From assembly GCF_002242805.1 (NCBI RefSeq), contig NZ_MCGQ01000044.1, positions 41,581-105,580 of the forward strand: 64,000 nt of DNA, in the 5' to 3' direction. Source of the stretch: Streptomyces diastatochromogenes. Lineage in GTDB: Bacteria; Actinomycetota; Actinomycetes; Streptomycetales; Streptomycetaceae. Below the pieces are notes generated by a model, which searched no databases, was not told the origin of the DNA, and was given only the letters and a program-made list of their open reading frames with translations. Each line of letters opens with the position of its first letter. The first letter of the stretch is position 1. The position numbers were made by a program, and so were the translations under genes. Positions 7,335 to 15,463 of the stretch are shown here, piece by piece.

Positions 7335-8512
7335 TCGACGCCGAAGAACTGCGCCGCCGCACACGGGAGTTGCTGGCCGCGCATCCGCCCGCCGCCACCG
7401 ACCCCCTCGACTTCCTCAAGGCCCGCTTCGACGCGGGGCTGGCCTGGGTGCACTACCCAACGGGCCTCGGCGGACTCGATGTCCCGCGCTCCCTGCAGGT
7501 CGTCGTGGACGCCGAGCTGGAGGCGGCCGGCGCTCCCGACAACGACTCGCGCCGCAACGGCATCGGGCTCGGCATGGCCGCCCCGACGATCCTCAAATAC
7601 GGCACCGAGGAGCAGAAGCAGCGCTATCTGCGACCGCTGTGGATCGGTGAGGAGGTGTGGTGCCAGCTGTTCAGCGAGCCCGGCGCCGGCTCTGACCTCG
7701 CCGCGCTCGGCACCCGGGCCGTGCGAGAGGGCGACGAGTGGGTGGTCAACGGGCAGAAGGTGTGGACGTCCGGCGCGCACAACTCCCGTTGGGCCATCCT
7801 CATCGCCCGCACCGACCCGGACGTGCCCAAGCACGCGGGCATCACGTACTTCATCTGCGACATGACCGACCCGGGCGTCGACGTCCGTCCGCTGCGGCAG
7901 ATCACGGGTGAGGCCGAGTTCAACGAGGTCTTCCTCACCGACGTCCGCATCCCCGACTCCCGCCGCCTCGGCGAGGTCGGCGACGGCTGGCGGGTCGCGC
8001 AGACCACGCTCAACAACGAGCGCGTCGCCATCGGCGGCATGCGGCTGCCCCGCGAGGGCGGCATGATCGGCCCGGTCGCGAAGACCTGGCGGGAACGCCC
8101 CGAACTGCGCACCCACGACCTGCACCAGCGGCTGCTGAAGCTCTGGGTCGAGTCCGAGGTCGCCCGGTTCACCGCCGAGCGCCTGCGCCAGCAGCTCGTC
8201 GCCGGCCAGCCCGGCCCCGAGGGCGCCGGCATGAAGCTCGCCTTCGCCCGCCTCAACCAGGAGATCAGCGGCCTGGAGGTCGAACTCCGCGGCGAGGAAG
8301 GGCTGTTGTACGACGACTGGACCATGCGGCGGCCCGAGCTGGTGGACTTCGTCGGCCGCGACGCCGGCTACCGCTACCTCCGCTCCAAGGGCAACAGCAT
8401 CGAGGGCGGGACCAGCGAGGTCCTGCTGAACATCGTCGCCGAGCGCGTCCTGGGCCTGCCCGCCGAGCCGCGCACCGACAAGGACGTCGCCTGGAAGGAC
8501 CTCGCCCGATGA
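7331..8512 (+). CDS. Acyl-CoA dehydrogenase (large, complete)
   Basis: 393 aa FAD flavoprotein that desaturates acyl-CoA thioesters at alpha-beta. Family signatures are a middle-domain LFSEPGAGSDLA near residue 115, NGQKVWTSGA near 145, and the C-terminal GGTSEVLLNIVAERVLGLP. It overlaps the upstream oxidoreductase by ATGA and its own stop overlaps the next acyl-CoA dehydrogenase. Paired, dissimilar acyl-CoA dehydrogenases in tandem often form a heteromeric enzyme for branched, steroid-side-chain or other unusual acyl-CoAs; that heteromer is an inference here. Confidence 0.9.
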   Translation: MIDAEELRRRTRELLAAHPPAATDPLDFLKARFDAGLAWVHYPTGLGGLDVPRSLQVVVDAELEAAGAPDNDSRRNGIGLGMAAPTILKYGTEEQKQRYLRPLWIGEEVWCQLFSEPGAGSDLAALGTRAVREGDEWVVNGQKVWTSGAHNSRWAILIARTDPDVPKHAGITYFICDMTDPGVDVRPLRQITGEAEFNEVFLTDVRIPDSRRLGEVGDGWRVAQTTLNNERVAIGGMRLPREGGMIGPVAKTWRERPELRTHDLHQRLLKLWVESEVARFTAERLRQQLVAGQPGPEGAGMKLAFARLNQEISGLEVELRGEEGLLYDDWTMRRPELVDFVGRDAGYRYLRSKGNSIEGGTSEVLLNIVAERVLGLPAEPRTDKDVAWKDLAR

Positions 8513-9582
8513 CCGACCTGCTGTACTCGGAGGAGGAAGAGGCGCTGCGCGCCGCCGTCCGCGACCTGCTCACGGACCACTGCGACGCGGCCGGCGTGAT
8601 CGCCCGCACCGAGTCGGACGCCCCGCACGACCTCGCCCTGTGGAAGTTGCTCGCCGACGGCATGGGGCTCGCCGGGCTGCTGGTGCCCGAGGCGCAGGGC
8701 GGCCAGGGTGCCACCCACCGTGAAGTCGCCGTCGTTCTGGAGGAGCTGGGCCGGGCCGTCGCGCCCGTCCCGTACCTCACCAGCGCCGTCGTGGCCACCG
8801 AGGCCCTGCTGGCCTGCGGGGACGAGGAGCTGCTGGGCCGCCTGGCCGCCGGGCGCACCATCGGCGCCCTCGCGGTCGGGCTGCACTCGGCACCGGGCGC
8901 CGCCCTCAAGGCCGTACGCCTGGAGAACGGCACCCTGCACGGGGAGCTGACCGGCATCGCCGACGCGGCCGCCGCCGACGTCCTGCTCGTCCCGGCCGAC
9001 GACGGCGGGCTGTACGCGGTGGCCGCCGACGCGGTGACCGTCACCCCGCAGACCTCGCTGGACCTGACCCGCCCGCTCGCCACCGTCACCCTCGACGGCG
9101 CGCCCGGCCGCCGCATCGGCGACGCGGAACCCGCCGTACGACGGGCCCTGCGCGCCGCCGCCGGACTGCTCGCCTCCGAGCAACTCGGCGTCGCCGACTG
9201 GGCGTTGACCGAGACCGTCCGGTACCTGAAGGAGCGCAAGCAGTTCAACCGGCCGGTCGGCGGCTTCCAGGCGCTCAAGCACCGGCTCGCCCAGCTGTGG
9301 CTGGAGGTCGTCAACCTCCGGGCCGCCGCCCGCGCCGCCGCCGACGCGCTGGCCTCCGGCGAGGACACCGACGTCACCGTGGCCGTCGCCCAGGCCTACG
9401 CCGCCCCGGTCGCCGTACACGCCGCCGAGGAGGCGCTCCAGCTCCACGCCGGCATCGGGATGACCTGGGAGCACCCGATCCACCTGTACCTGAAGCGGGC
9501 CAAGGCCGACTCGATCGCCTACGGCACGGCAGGCGCCCACCGGGAGGCCCTGGCCGAACTGGTCGACCTCCAGGCGCCCTGA
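8509..9582 (+). CDS. Acyl-CoA dehydrogenase (short partner subunit)
   Basis: 357 aa, more divergent than its upstream neighbour. The usual SEPGAGSD flavin loop of the middle domain is missing and the region is shortened, while the C-terminal four-helix region (RKQFNRPVGGFQALKHRLA) and a late GIGMTWEHPIHLYLKRAK segment are well kept. This resembles the smaller subunit of alpha2beta2 acyl-CoA dehydrogenases, which needs its partner to form a complete FAD site. It starts ATGA-coupled to the preceding gene and is closed by the terminator at 9595. Confidence 0.85.
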   Translation: MTDLLYSEEEEALRAAVRDLLTDHCDAAGVIARTESDAPHDLALWKLLADGMGLAGLLVPEAQGGQGATHREVAVVLEELGRAVAPVPYLTSAVVATEALLACGDEELLGRLAAGRTIGALAVGLHSAPGAALKAVRLENGTLHGELTGIADAAAADVLLVPADDGGLYAVAADAVTVTPQTSLDLTRPLATVTLDGAPGRRIGDAEPAVRRALRAAAGLLASEQLGVADWALTETVRYLKERKQFNRPVGGFQALKHRLAQLWLEVVNLRAAARAAADALASGEDTDVTVAVAQAYAAPVAVHAAEEALQLHAGIGMTWEHPIHLYLKRAKADSIAYGTAGAHREALAELVDLQAP

Positions 9583-9594
9583 CGCACAGCCAGT

Positions 9595-9622
9595 GAAGCC
9601 CGCCCCACCCGGGGCGGGCTTC
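9595..9622 (+). terminator. Perfect 12-bp stem terminator
   Basis: GAAGCCCGCCCC at 9595-9606 pairs perfectly with GGGGCGGGCTTC at 9611-9622 around a 4-nt loop. It ends the quinone oxidoreductase/acyl-CoA dehydrogenase operon, 12 bp after the last stop. There is no long T tract, as is usual in Streptomyces. Confidence 0.85.
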
Positions 9623-9755
9623 TTCGTGTGCGCACCCGTCACGAAGTGAACGGAGGGCAGCAGTCCGGCCAACTCCCTGTAGGCCAGGGGCTTTTGAGTG
9701 GAGAGCGCACGCATACTCTCCCCGGTCCCATCCGGCCCCTCAAGGGAGGCAGCGC

Positions 9756-10619
9756 ATGGCCCTCACCACCCGTCGCAGAGCCCTCACCACCCTCGGCGCC
9801 GCCCTCGCGGGTGCGGTCGCCCTGCCCGCCGGCCAGGCCTGGGCGGGCGGCGGCCACCCTGGCCCGCGCCCGCTGTGGCACGCGCACGCCCACAACGACT
9901 ACGAGCACCCGCGGCCCCTGTTCGACGCCCTCGACCACCGCTTCGGCAGCGTCGAGGCCGACATCTTCCTCGTCGGCGACCAGCTGCTCATCGGCCACGA
10001 CACCTCCGAGCTGGACCCGACCCGCACCCTCGAATCCCTCTACCTCGACCCGCTCGCCGCCCTCGTCAAGGCCAACCACGGCTCCGTGTACCGGGGCCGG
10101 CGGCAGCCGGTGCAACTCCTCATCGACATCAAGACCGAGGGCTCCTCGACGTACGTCGAACTCGACCGGCACCTCAGGCGCTACCCGCACCTGCTCACCC
10201 GCTACGCGCACGGCCGCGTCCACCCCGGCCCGGTCACCGCCGTCGTCTCCGGCGACCGCGCGGCCCGTGTCCCGATGGAGGCCCAGACCGAGCGCCGCGC
10301 CTTCTACGACGGCCGGCTCGCCGACCTCGGCGGCGCGGCCCCCGCCTCCTTCATCCCGCTGATCAGCGACAACTGGACGCTGAACTTCACCTGGCAGGGC
10401 GAGGGCCCCTTCCCGGACGCCGAGCGCCAGAAGCTGCGCGGTATCACCGGCGCTGCCCACGCGCGCGTGCAGCAGATCCGGTTCTGGGCCACCCCGGACA
10501 CGGCGGGTGCGGCCCGGGACGCCCTGTGGACGGAACTCCTCGCGGGCGGCGTCGACTACCTCAACACCGACGACCTCGCCAGCCTGGAGGCCTTCCTGGA
10601 CGCACACCCGTTTGTGTAA
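9756..10619 (+). CDS. Tat-secreted PI-PLC/glycerophosphodiesterase-like protein
   Basis: 287 aa. The N-terminus has a twin-arginine signal (TTRRRALTTLGAALAG, probable cleavage after GQAWA near residue 30). The mature domain begins WHAHAHNDYEHPRPLFDAL and contains VEADIFLVGDQLLIGHD, which match the PI-PLC-like phosphodiesterase TIM barrel with its catalytic His-Asn and metal-binding Glu-x-Asp. It probably cleaves an extracytoplasmic phosphodiester. An AAGGGAGG site precedes ATG 9756. It stands alone after a terminator; substrate unknown. Confidence 0.78.
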   Translation: MALTTRRRALTTLGAALAGAVALPAGQAWAGGGHPGPRPLWHAHAHNDYEHPRPLFDALDHRFGSVEADIFLVGDQLLIGHDTSELDPTRTLESLYLDPLAALVKANHGSVYRGRRQPVQLLIDIKTEGSSTYVELDRHLRRYPHLLTRYAHGRVHPGPVTAVVSGDRAARVPMEAQTERRAFYDGRLADLGGAAPASFIPLISDNWTLNFTWQGEGPFPDAERQKLRGITGAAHARVQQIRFWATPDTAGAARDALWTELLAGGVDYLNTDDLASLEAFLDAHPFV

Positions 10620-10721
10620 CACCACACGATCGGAGGACATGTCAGCCGCCCGGACGAACCCCCCGCTACGCCACACTTACGGCCGAACGCCGCTCATGGG
10701 GCGTGGCGGAGGAGGTTCCCG

Positions 10722-10916
10722 ATGGCCGTTTCCATCTCTGTGGTGCTGCTGCTCCTGATCATTGTCGTGATCTTCATGCGCAACGGCGCGCTGAAGATCT
10801 CGCACGGCCTGGTCTGCATGCTGCTCGGCTTCTACATGGCCAGCACCACCATGGCGCCCACTATCCAGAGCGGGCTCACCGCGACCGCCGATCTGGTGGG
10901 CAGCCTGCGCCCCTGA
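10722..10916 (+). CDS. Small membrane protein
   Basis: 64 aa with two hydrophobic stretches (residues 3-18, VSISVVLLLLIIVVIF, and about 29-44) and a conserved-looking MAPTIQSGLTATADLV tail. A strong GGAGGAGG site precedes ATG 10722. I recall near-identical small proteins in many Streptomyces, sometimes near plasmid-transfer-type genes, but no such genes are here. It ends close to the convergent phosphodiester glycosidase-like gene. Function unknown; that it is a real gene is supported by the start site and composition. Confidence 0.65.
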   Translation: MAVSISVVLLLLIIVVIFMRNGALKISHGLVCMLLGFYMASTTMAPTIQSGLTATADLVGSLRP

Positions 10917-10925
10917 GCCGCGAGG

Positions 10926-12170
10926 TCAGGACGAGAAGACCCCGATGCCGTTCGGGACCGGGCGTTCGGCCCCGCCGCTCGGGTGGTTGCGGATCGTCAC
11001 ACTGCTGGCGCCCGCATTCCGGGTGACCATCTCGGTCGAGCCGCCGCCGTCGAGGTTGAACGCGTCGGACGCGCCCAGCTCGTTCATGAGCTGGGCCTCT
11101 TCGGCGATGGTCATGCCCGTCCGATAGGCCGCGGCTCCGTCCAGCGCGAGGAGCAGCATCCGGTGCCCGCCGTCGGCGAAGCCCACGACGGTGCGCACGG
11201 CCGAGGCGTTGTCGTCCAGGCCGGACAGCGGCTTGCCGTTCCGCAGCACCGGGTAGCCGCCGATCGCGAACGTGTACGGCACCTTGGCCGTGGCCGCCAC
11301 CAGGGCGTGCGTGACGGTCACCTGGTCGCCCACCGACAGCTTGCGCAGCCGCTGCGCGCCCTCCTCGCGGCCCACCAGGACCGTGGTGCCCGTGGGGATC
11401 GAGCCGCCGCCCGGGGTGCCGGAGGCGGAGACCACCTCACCGTCCCGCACCTTCACCTCGTAGGTGTCCGTGCTGCACGCCGCCGCCCGGTCGGTGTCCG
11501 TGCCGCAGGTGGCACGCACCCGTGAGGCGCTGCCCCACCGTGAGGTGAAGGCGCCGACGGAGTTCTGCGGCAGCGCGTACTGGTTGAGGCCCTTGAGCGG
11601 GAACTGCCCCTCCGGCGTGCCGACGGAGCCGGTGAGCGTGAGGCGGTCCAGCCGGGCCCGCCCGTCGGTACCCACGCCGAGGACGTCCGTCGTGGTCGTC
11701 CCGGGCGGCAGCGAGGGCCCGAACCGCTGGCCCTTCGGCACCGCCGCCTTGAGTACCTTCCCGTCCGCGATCGCCGGTCCCACGGTCGCGCCCGTCGCCT
11801 CCACGCCCGGGTGCTGGGTCTCGGAGATGTTGAAGAAGTCGCCGTTGACGCCGGCGACCGCGCCGGCCGAGTCGGCGAGCTTCGACACGGTCGCGCGGGC
11901 GGCCACCGTCCCCGGGTACAGCAGGTCCAGGCGGACGTGCGGATTGTTCAGGTCGACGGTGAGCAGATGGGCGTGGGCCTCGCCCGCCGCCGCCGAGATG
12001 TCGAACTGCCGGTAGGTGACACCCGGCGCGATCCGTCTGCCCATCTTGCCCAGCGGTACGGCATCGGCCGGTGCCGCCCCCGCCAGGGCCGCACCGGCCA
12101 GTACACCGAACGCCGTGAGAACCGTGAGAACCGATCTGCCCGCTGCCGTCTGCCGCCGATCGTGCGCCAC
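10926..12170 (-). CDS. Secreted phosphodiester glycosidase (DUF2233/NAGPA-like)
   Basis: 414 aa from GTG 12170 with an AGGGGG site just upstream. There is a Sec-type signal peptide (about 1-37, ending ADAVP), then the DUF2233 domain defined by GVNGDFF near residue 110 and the C-terminal NLDGGGSTEM motif. This family includes the mammalian uncovering enzyme, which removes GlcNAc from GlcNAc-1-phospho-mannose, and bacterial exopolysaccharide-associated proteins. The role here is probably cell-wall or glycan phosphodiester cleavage. It converges on the small membrane-protein gene. Confidence 0.82.
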   Translation of the reverse strand: MAHDRRQTAAGRSVLTVLTAFGVLAGAALAGAAPADAVPLGKMGRRIAPGVTYRQFDISAAAGEAHAHLLTVDLNNPHVRLDLLYPGTVAARATVSKLADSAGAVAGVNGDFFNISETQHPGVEATGATVGPAIADGKVLKAAVPKGQRFGPSLPPGTTTTDVLGVGTDGRARLDRLTLTGSVGTPEGQFPLKGLNQYALPQNSVGAFTSRWGSASRVRATCGTDTDRAAACSTDTYEVKVRDGEVVSASGTPGGGSIPTGTTVLVGREEGAQRLRKLSVGDQVTVTHALVAATAKVPYTFAIGGYPVLRNGKPLSGLDDNASAVRTVVGFADGGHRMLLLALDGAAAYRTGMTIAEEAQLMNELGASDAFNLDGGGSTEMVTRNAGASSVTIRNHPSGGAERPVPNGIGVFSS

Positions 12171-12244
12171 CGCGCCCCCTGATGTCTCGTCAACTGTCCC
12201 AGAACTCAGGGAAGTGCAGCAGACGGCGGTGGCCCGCGGGGGTG

Positions 12245-12604
12245 CTAGGCGTCGACTACGCGAGAACGGGTGAGAAAACGCACCCCCTCGGGTGCCTCCA
12301 GCGAGAATCCGCTCCCTCTTCCGGGTACCACGTCGACGATCAGCCGGGTGTGGCTCCACACCTCGTACTGGCTCCTCGACATCCAGAAGGTCACCGGCTC
12401 CTCGACGCCCTCCACCGCCAGTTCCGCCAGCAGCACGTCCGAGCCGCCGGTCCGGAACTCGCCGTCCGGGTAGCACATGGGCGCGCTGCCGTCGCAGCAG
12501 CCGCCGGACTGGTGGAACATCAGCGGACCGTGCTCGGCCCGCAGCCTGCGCACCAGTTCGGCAGCCTGCGGGGTGAGTTCGACGCGGGGGACTTCCACTT
12601 CCAT
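12245..12604 (-). CDS. DUF779 protein
   Basis: 119 aa from ATG 12604 (MEVEVPRVELTPQAAELVR). It carries the DUF779 hallmark: a double-Cys segment HQSGGCCDGSAPMCYP at about residues 31-46, suggesting metal binding, and a late W-S-H-T-R. DUF779 genes often neighbour aldehyde dehydrogenases, but none is adjacent here. The longer frame to 12661 lacks a better start. Function unknown. Confidence 0.75.
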   Translation of the reverse strand: MEVEVPRVELTPQAAELVRRLRAEHGPLMFHQSGGCCDGSAPMCYPDGEFRTGGSDVLLAELAVEGVEEPVTFWMSRSQYEVWSHTRLIVDVVPGRGSGFSLEAPEGVRFLTRSRVVDA

Positions 12605-12698
12605 GGTCACCGTCCTGGAGAGCCGGGCCGTCGGACGTGCCCCAGTCTCATGCTTCGTCAAGGGCGCGTCCAGCAGGCGTACTTCGACGGGACCGTGG

Positions 12699-13484
12699 TC
12701 AGGCGAGGCCGAGGACGTCGTCGGTCCGGCCCCACCCGGGGGTCGGCGGCTGCGGCCACCTCGGGAGAGGGGGCAGGGTCTCGGCCGGCCGGTCGGACAT
12801 CAGGTCCGTGGCCGGAGTTCGCCCGCTGAGCCAGCCGAGCAGGAGGTGTCCGGGCCCGGCGATCGAGGGGCCCTCGGGAGCCGGGGTCCAGTGGCGGCCC
12901 AGGTCGACCGCCTCGACGCGGGAGACGGGATGTCCCTGGGCCCGCAAGGTGGTGAGGGTCTCGTCGAGCGCCCAGGACACGTACGACGCCGGCCAGTCGG
13001 CGGTGCCGTATCCCAGGCCGAGGTCGACATGGTGGTGCTCCAGCTCCCGCAGGCACCGCAGGAGGGTGTACCAGGCGGGGTGCCGCCAGCCCGCGAGTGC
13101 CGCCACCAGGACGTCCCACCGTGCCGCCGGCATCTCCCGGGCCTCCGCCACGACCAGGTCCAGGGCCCGCCGGGTCCGGTCGGCCAGCGCGTCGACGGGC
13201 AGGGCGGCGGTCCGCTCGGCCGTCTCGGCCAGGGCGGCCGCATCCTGTCGGGGCCCCGGCGCGGAGCCCGTACGCGCCAGCCGCAGCAGCCACACGTAGG
13301 CATCCGCGCTGCCCGCGATGTGGGCGAGCACCTGGCCCCGGGTCCACGGGGCGAGCGCGCCGGGCGCACGGCACTCGGCCTCGGTCAGGCCGGACAGCGT
13401 GGCCGCGAGCCGTGCGGCCGACCGCTCGACCTCGCCCCTCAGGCGGTCGACGTCGGGCGTGGGCATCGAGGGGGAGTCGGTCAT
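12699..13484 (-). CDS. Mycothiol-dependent maleylpyruvate isomerase-family protein
   Basis: 261 aa of the DinB/MDMPI four-helix fold. WTRGQVLAHIAGSADAYVWLL near residue 45 and RELEHHHVDLG near 150 supply the His/Glu/His metal site typical of the family. Members use mycothiol, a thiol restricted to actinobacteria, for isomerisation or detoxification; the specific substrate is unknown. The ATG at 13484 is preferred but lacks a strong ribosome-binding site, and ATG 13466 is an alternative. It is divergent from the gene at 13552. Confidence 0.75.
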   Translation of the reverse strand: MTDSPSMPTPDVDRLRGEVERSAARLAATLSGLTEAECRAPGALAPWTRGQVLAHIAGSADAYVWLLRLARTGSAPGPRQDAAALAETAERTAALPVDALADRTRRALDLVVAEAREMPAARWDVLVAALAGWRHPAWYTLLRCLRELEHHHVDLGLGYGTADWPASYVSWALDETLTTLRAQGHPVSRVEAVDLGRHWTPAPEGPSIAGPGHLLLGWLSGRTPATDLMSDRPAETLPPLPRWPQPPTPGWGRTDDVLGLA

Positions 13485-13551
13485 GGGGGAGGGACCATCC
13501 TGGAGAGAAGTGAGCTGACAGGTGGGCAGGCGCATGGGAGAGGATGCCCCA

Positions 13552-14034
13552 ATGCGCTACCACTCGCCCTTCCGCCAGCCCGAACCACGCCCCGTGGCCG
13601 AGGGCGAACATCCGCTCTGGGACGAGGCCCTGGCAGCGGTCAACCGGGATCTGGCGGCGACCCTGCCGGAACAGCAGCCCCTGTGCCTGTTCGCGGTGCC
13701 CTGGGAGGAGGGCGAACCGGAGCAGGTCTACGTCGCCCTCGCCAACGGCGAGTGGCACGGGAACCCCTTGTCCGCCGCCGACGACCTTGAGGCCGTTGCC
13801 GAAGCCGCCCAGGAGACGGTCACGGAGCGGCTGTGGCGGGCGTGGCCGCTGTGCTCCGAGCACGACCTGGGGATGCACGTGCGCCAGGTGTCCGGGCGCC
13901 CGTCGTGGTGGTGCGCCGGTTCCGCGGCTCCCGGCGATCCGGCACACATCCGTGCGGCCGTAGGCGAGTTGGACACCCTCGGGCGCCCGCACCGGCCGAA
14001 CCGGAAGCGCCGCAAGCAGCGCCCGCAGGGTTGA
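13552..14034 (+). CDS. Hypothetical protein
   Basis: 160 aa from ATG 13552, seven bases after GAGAGGA. Earlier in-frame ATGs at 13522 and 13534 have poorer sites. It is acidic in the first 120 residues with several Trp (PWEEGE, EWHGNP, WRAWPLCSEHDLGMH) and ends in a very basic RPNRKRRKQRPQG tail. The CSEHD...WWCAG stretch could be a small metal site, but this is not a motif I can name. Not recognised as a known family. Confidence 0.6.
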   Translation: MRYHSPFRQPEPRPVAEGEHPLWDEALAAVNRDLAATLPEQQPLCLFAVPWEEGEPEQVYVALANGEWHGNPLSAADDLEAVAEAAQETVTERLWRAWPLCSEHDLGMHVRQVSGRPSWWCAGSAAPGDPAHIRAAVGELDTLGRPHRPNRKRRKQRPQG

Positions 14035-14083
14035 CCGGGGGGCGGCCACGGGCACGGCACGGCGGCCGTGCCATGATCCCCGG

Positions 14084-14809
14084 ATGCGCGAGACCGACGA
14101 ACTGGCCCGGGTGGACGATCCGGCCTGGCCGGAGCTTCAGGAGCTGATCACGGCCGGTGCCGTGCCGGTCCGCGTGCTGCCCGCCGATCCCGAGGAGGGC
14201 CGCCGGTGCCTGCTGCAGATGCAGGTCACCGCGCGCTCCACGCTCGGCGCGCTGGCGCTGAACTGCGGCGGACTCGTCCTGGACGACGGATGGGTGCGGG
14301 TGTACGGCGGCGGCTCGGCAGCGGCCGGCGGACTGCCGAGCCTGGGCCGGGTCAACCGCTTCCCGGAGGAGTTCGATCCCGCCTGGCACCCAGCGTCCGG
14401 TCTGGTCGTCGGGCACGACGTGCTCGGCGGGGTGTTCGCGCTCAACGGCCACGACCCGGCCGGAGCGGGCCGCCCCGGCGACCCCGGGCAGATGACGTAC
14501 TTCGCCCCCGACACCCTGGAGTGGGAGGCCCTGGACATGGGCCACTCCACCTGGGTGTGGTGGCTGCTGTCCGGCCGTCTGGAGACGTTCTACGACGGCC
14601 TGCGCTGGCCGGGCTGGCGCGAGGAGGCCGCGGAGCCGGACCTCGCGCAGGGCATCACCGTCTACCCGTTCCTGTGGTCCAAGGAGGCGCACGACGACCT
14701 CGCGGCCACGAGCCGGCGGCCCGTGGCGATGAGCGAAGTCCTGGGCGTGGCAGCGGACTTCGCCCGGCAGATGGGCCCGGCGGATCCGGGTTTCCTCGGC
14801 GAGGTGTGA
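14084..14809 (+). CDS. DUF2625 protein
   Basis: 241 aa matching the DUF2625 pattern: an N-terminal LARVDDPAWPELQELI, a central LNCGGLVLDDGWVRVYGGGS, and FAPDTLEWEALDMGHSTWVW further on. It is soluble with no signal peptide. The family resembles SUKH/YwqJ-like immunity-style proteins, but no function is established. It ends 19 bp before the deletion scar at 14829. Confidence 0.75.
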   Translation: MRETDELARVDDPAWPELQELITAGAVPVRVLPADPEEGRRCLLQMQVTARSTLGALALNCGGLVLDDGWVRVYGGGSAAAGGLPSLGRVNRFPEEFDPAWHPASGLVVGHDVLGGVFALNGHDPAGAGRPGDPGQMTYFAPDTLEWEALDMGHSTWVWWLLSGRLETFYDGLRWPGWREEAAEPDLAQGITVYPFLWSKEAHDDLAATSRRPVAMSEVLGVAADFARQMGPADPGFLGEV

Positions 14810-14828
14810 GGCACCGCCGTCCGGCGGC

Positions 14829-15029
14829 TCAGCCCGCCCTGCGAAGGCCCCGCATCGACTCCGCGTACACGCCCGAAGCCACCGACAGCCCCACCGGCAG
14901 GGCGAGATCGATGCCGCCGAGGGCGGCGGCCACCGGCCCGGTGTACACGGTGTCGACGCACGCGGCGACGCCCGCCGCGAGGGCCAGCGCGCCGGACCGG
15001 TTGACCCCGCCCGTGTACCAGAAGGGGCT
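14829..15029 (-). pseudogene. NCS1-type (cytosine/purine) permease, C-terminal remnant
   Basis: On the minus strand the last 66 codons read SPFWYTGGVNRSGALALAAG and onward to YAESMRGLRRAG, which looks like the C-terminal membrane end of an NCS1 nucleobase/hydantoin permease. The frame continues upstream only into sequence that belongs, on the other strand, to an amidohydrolase remnant. The first about 85% of the gene is therefore missing. The family call is from recalled motifs and is moderate. Confidence 0.55.
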
Positions 15030-15035
15030 GCCCGG

Positions 15036-15435
15036 GGTCTCAACGTCCTCGACTCCGTCGAGAAGTCTCAGGCGGAGAGCCCGGACCCGGTACGGCACCG
15101 GGTCGAACACATCGAGACGGTGCCCGACGACACCGTACGGCGGTTCGCGCGGCTCGGCGTGGCCGCGTCCATGCAGCCCACCCACTGCTGCGAGTACACC
15201 CGGGCCGACCACACCGACAACTGGTCGCGCCGGCTCGGCGAGGAACGTGCCGCGCGCGTTCCGCTGCGGTGATCTGTGGGCGGCCGGCGCCCGGGTCGTC
15301 CTCGGCTCCGACTGACCCATCGCGCCGTACCCGCCGCTCCAGGTCATGGCCGGCGCCCGGCACCGCCGCCCCGCCGACCTCTCCCTGCCCCCGCACGGGC
15401 CCGAACAGGCCCTCACCGGAGCGCAGGCGCTGCGT
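15036..15435 (+). pseudogene. Amidohydrolase (YtcJ-like) remnant with frameshift and stop
   Basis: The plus strand encodes RHRVEHIETVPDDTV, AASMQPTHCCEYTRADHTDN and WSRRLGEERAAR, then, after a 2-base loss near 15260, FRCGDLWAAGARVVLGSD. The expected Trp codon of the GSDWP motif is TGA at 15313-15315. These are C-terminal signatures of metal-dependent amidohydrolase family 3. The N-terminal half is absent and the tail is cut off before the amidase gene at 15464. Three independent lesions make this a clear pseudogene. Confidence 0.75.
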
Positions 15436-15463
15436 TGTAGCCGACGGCCGGGCACCGCTGGGG

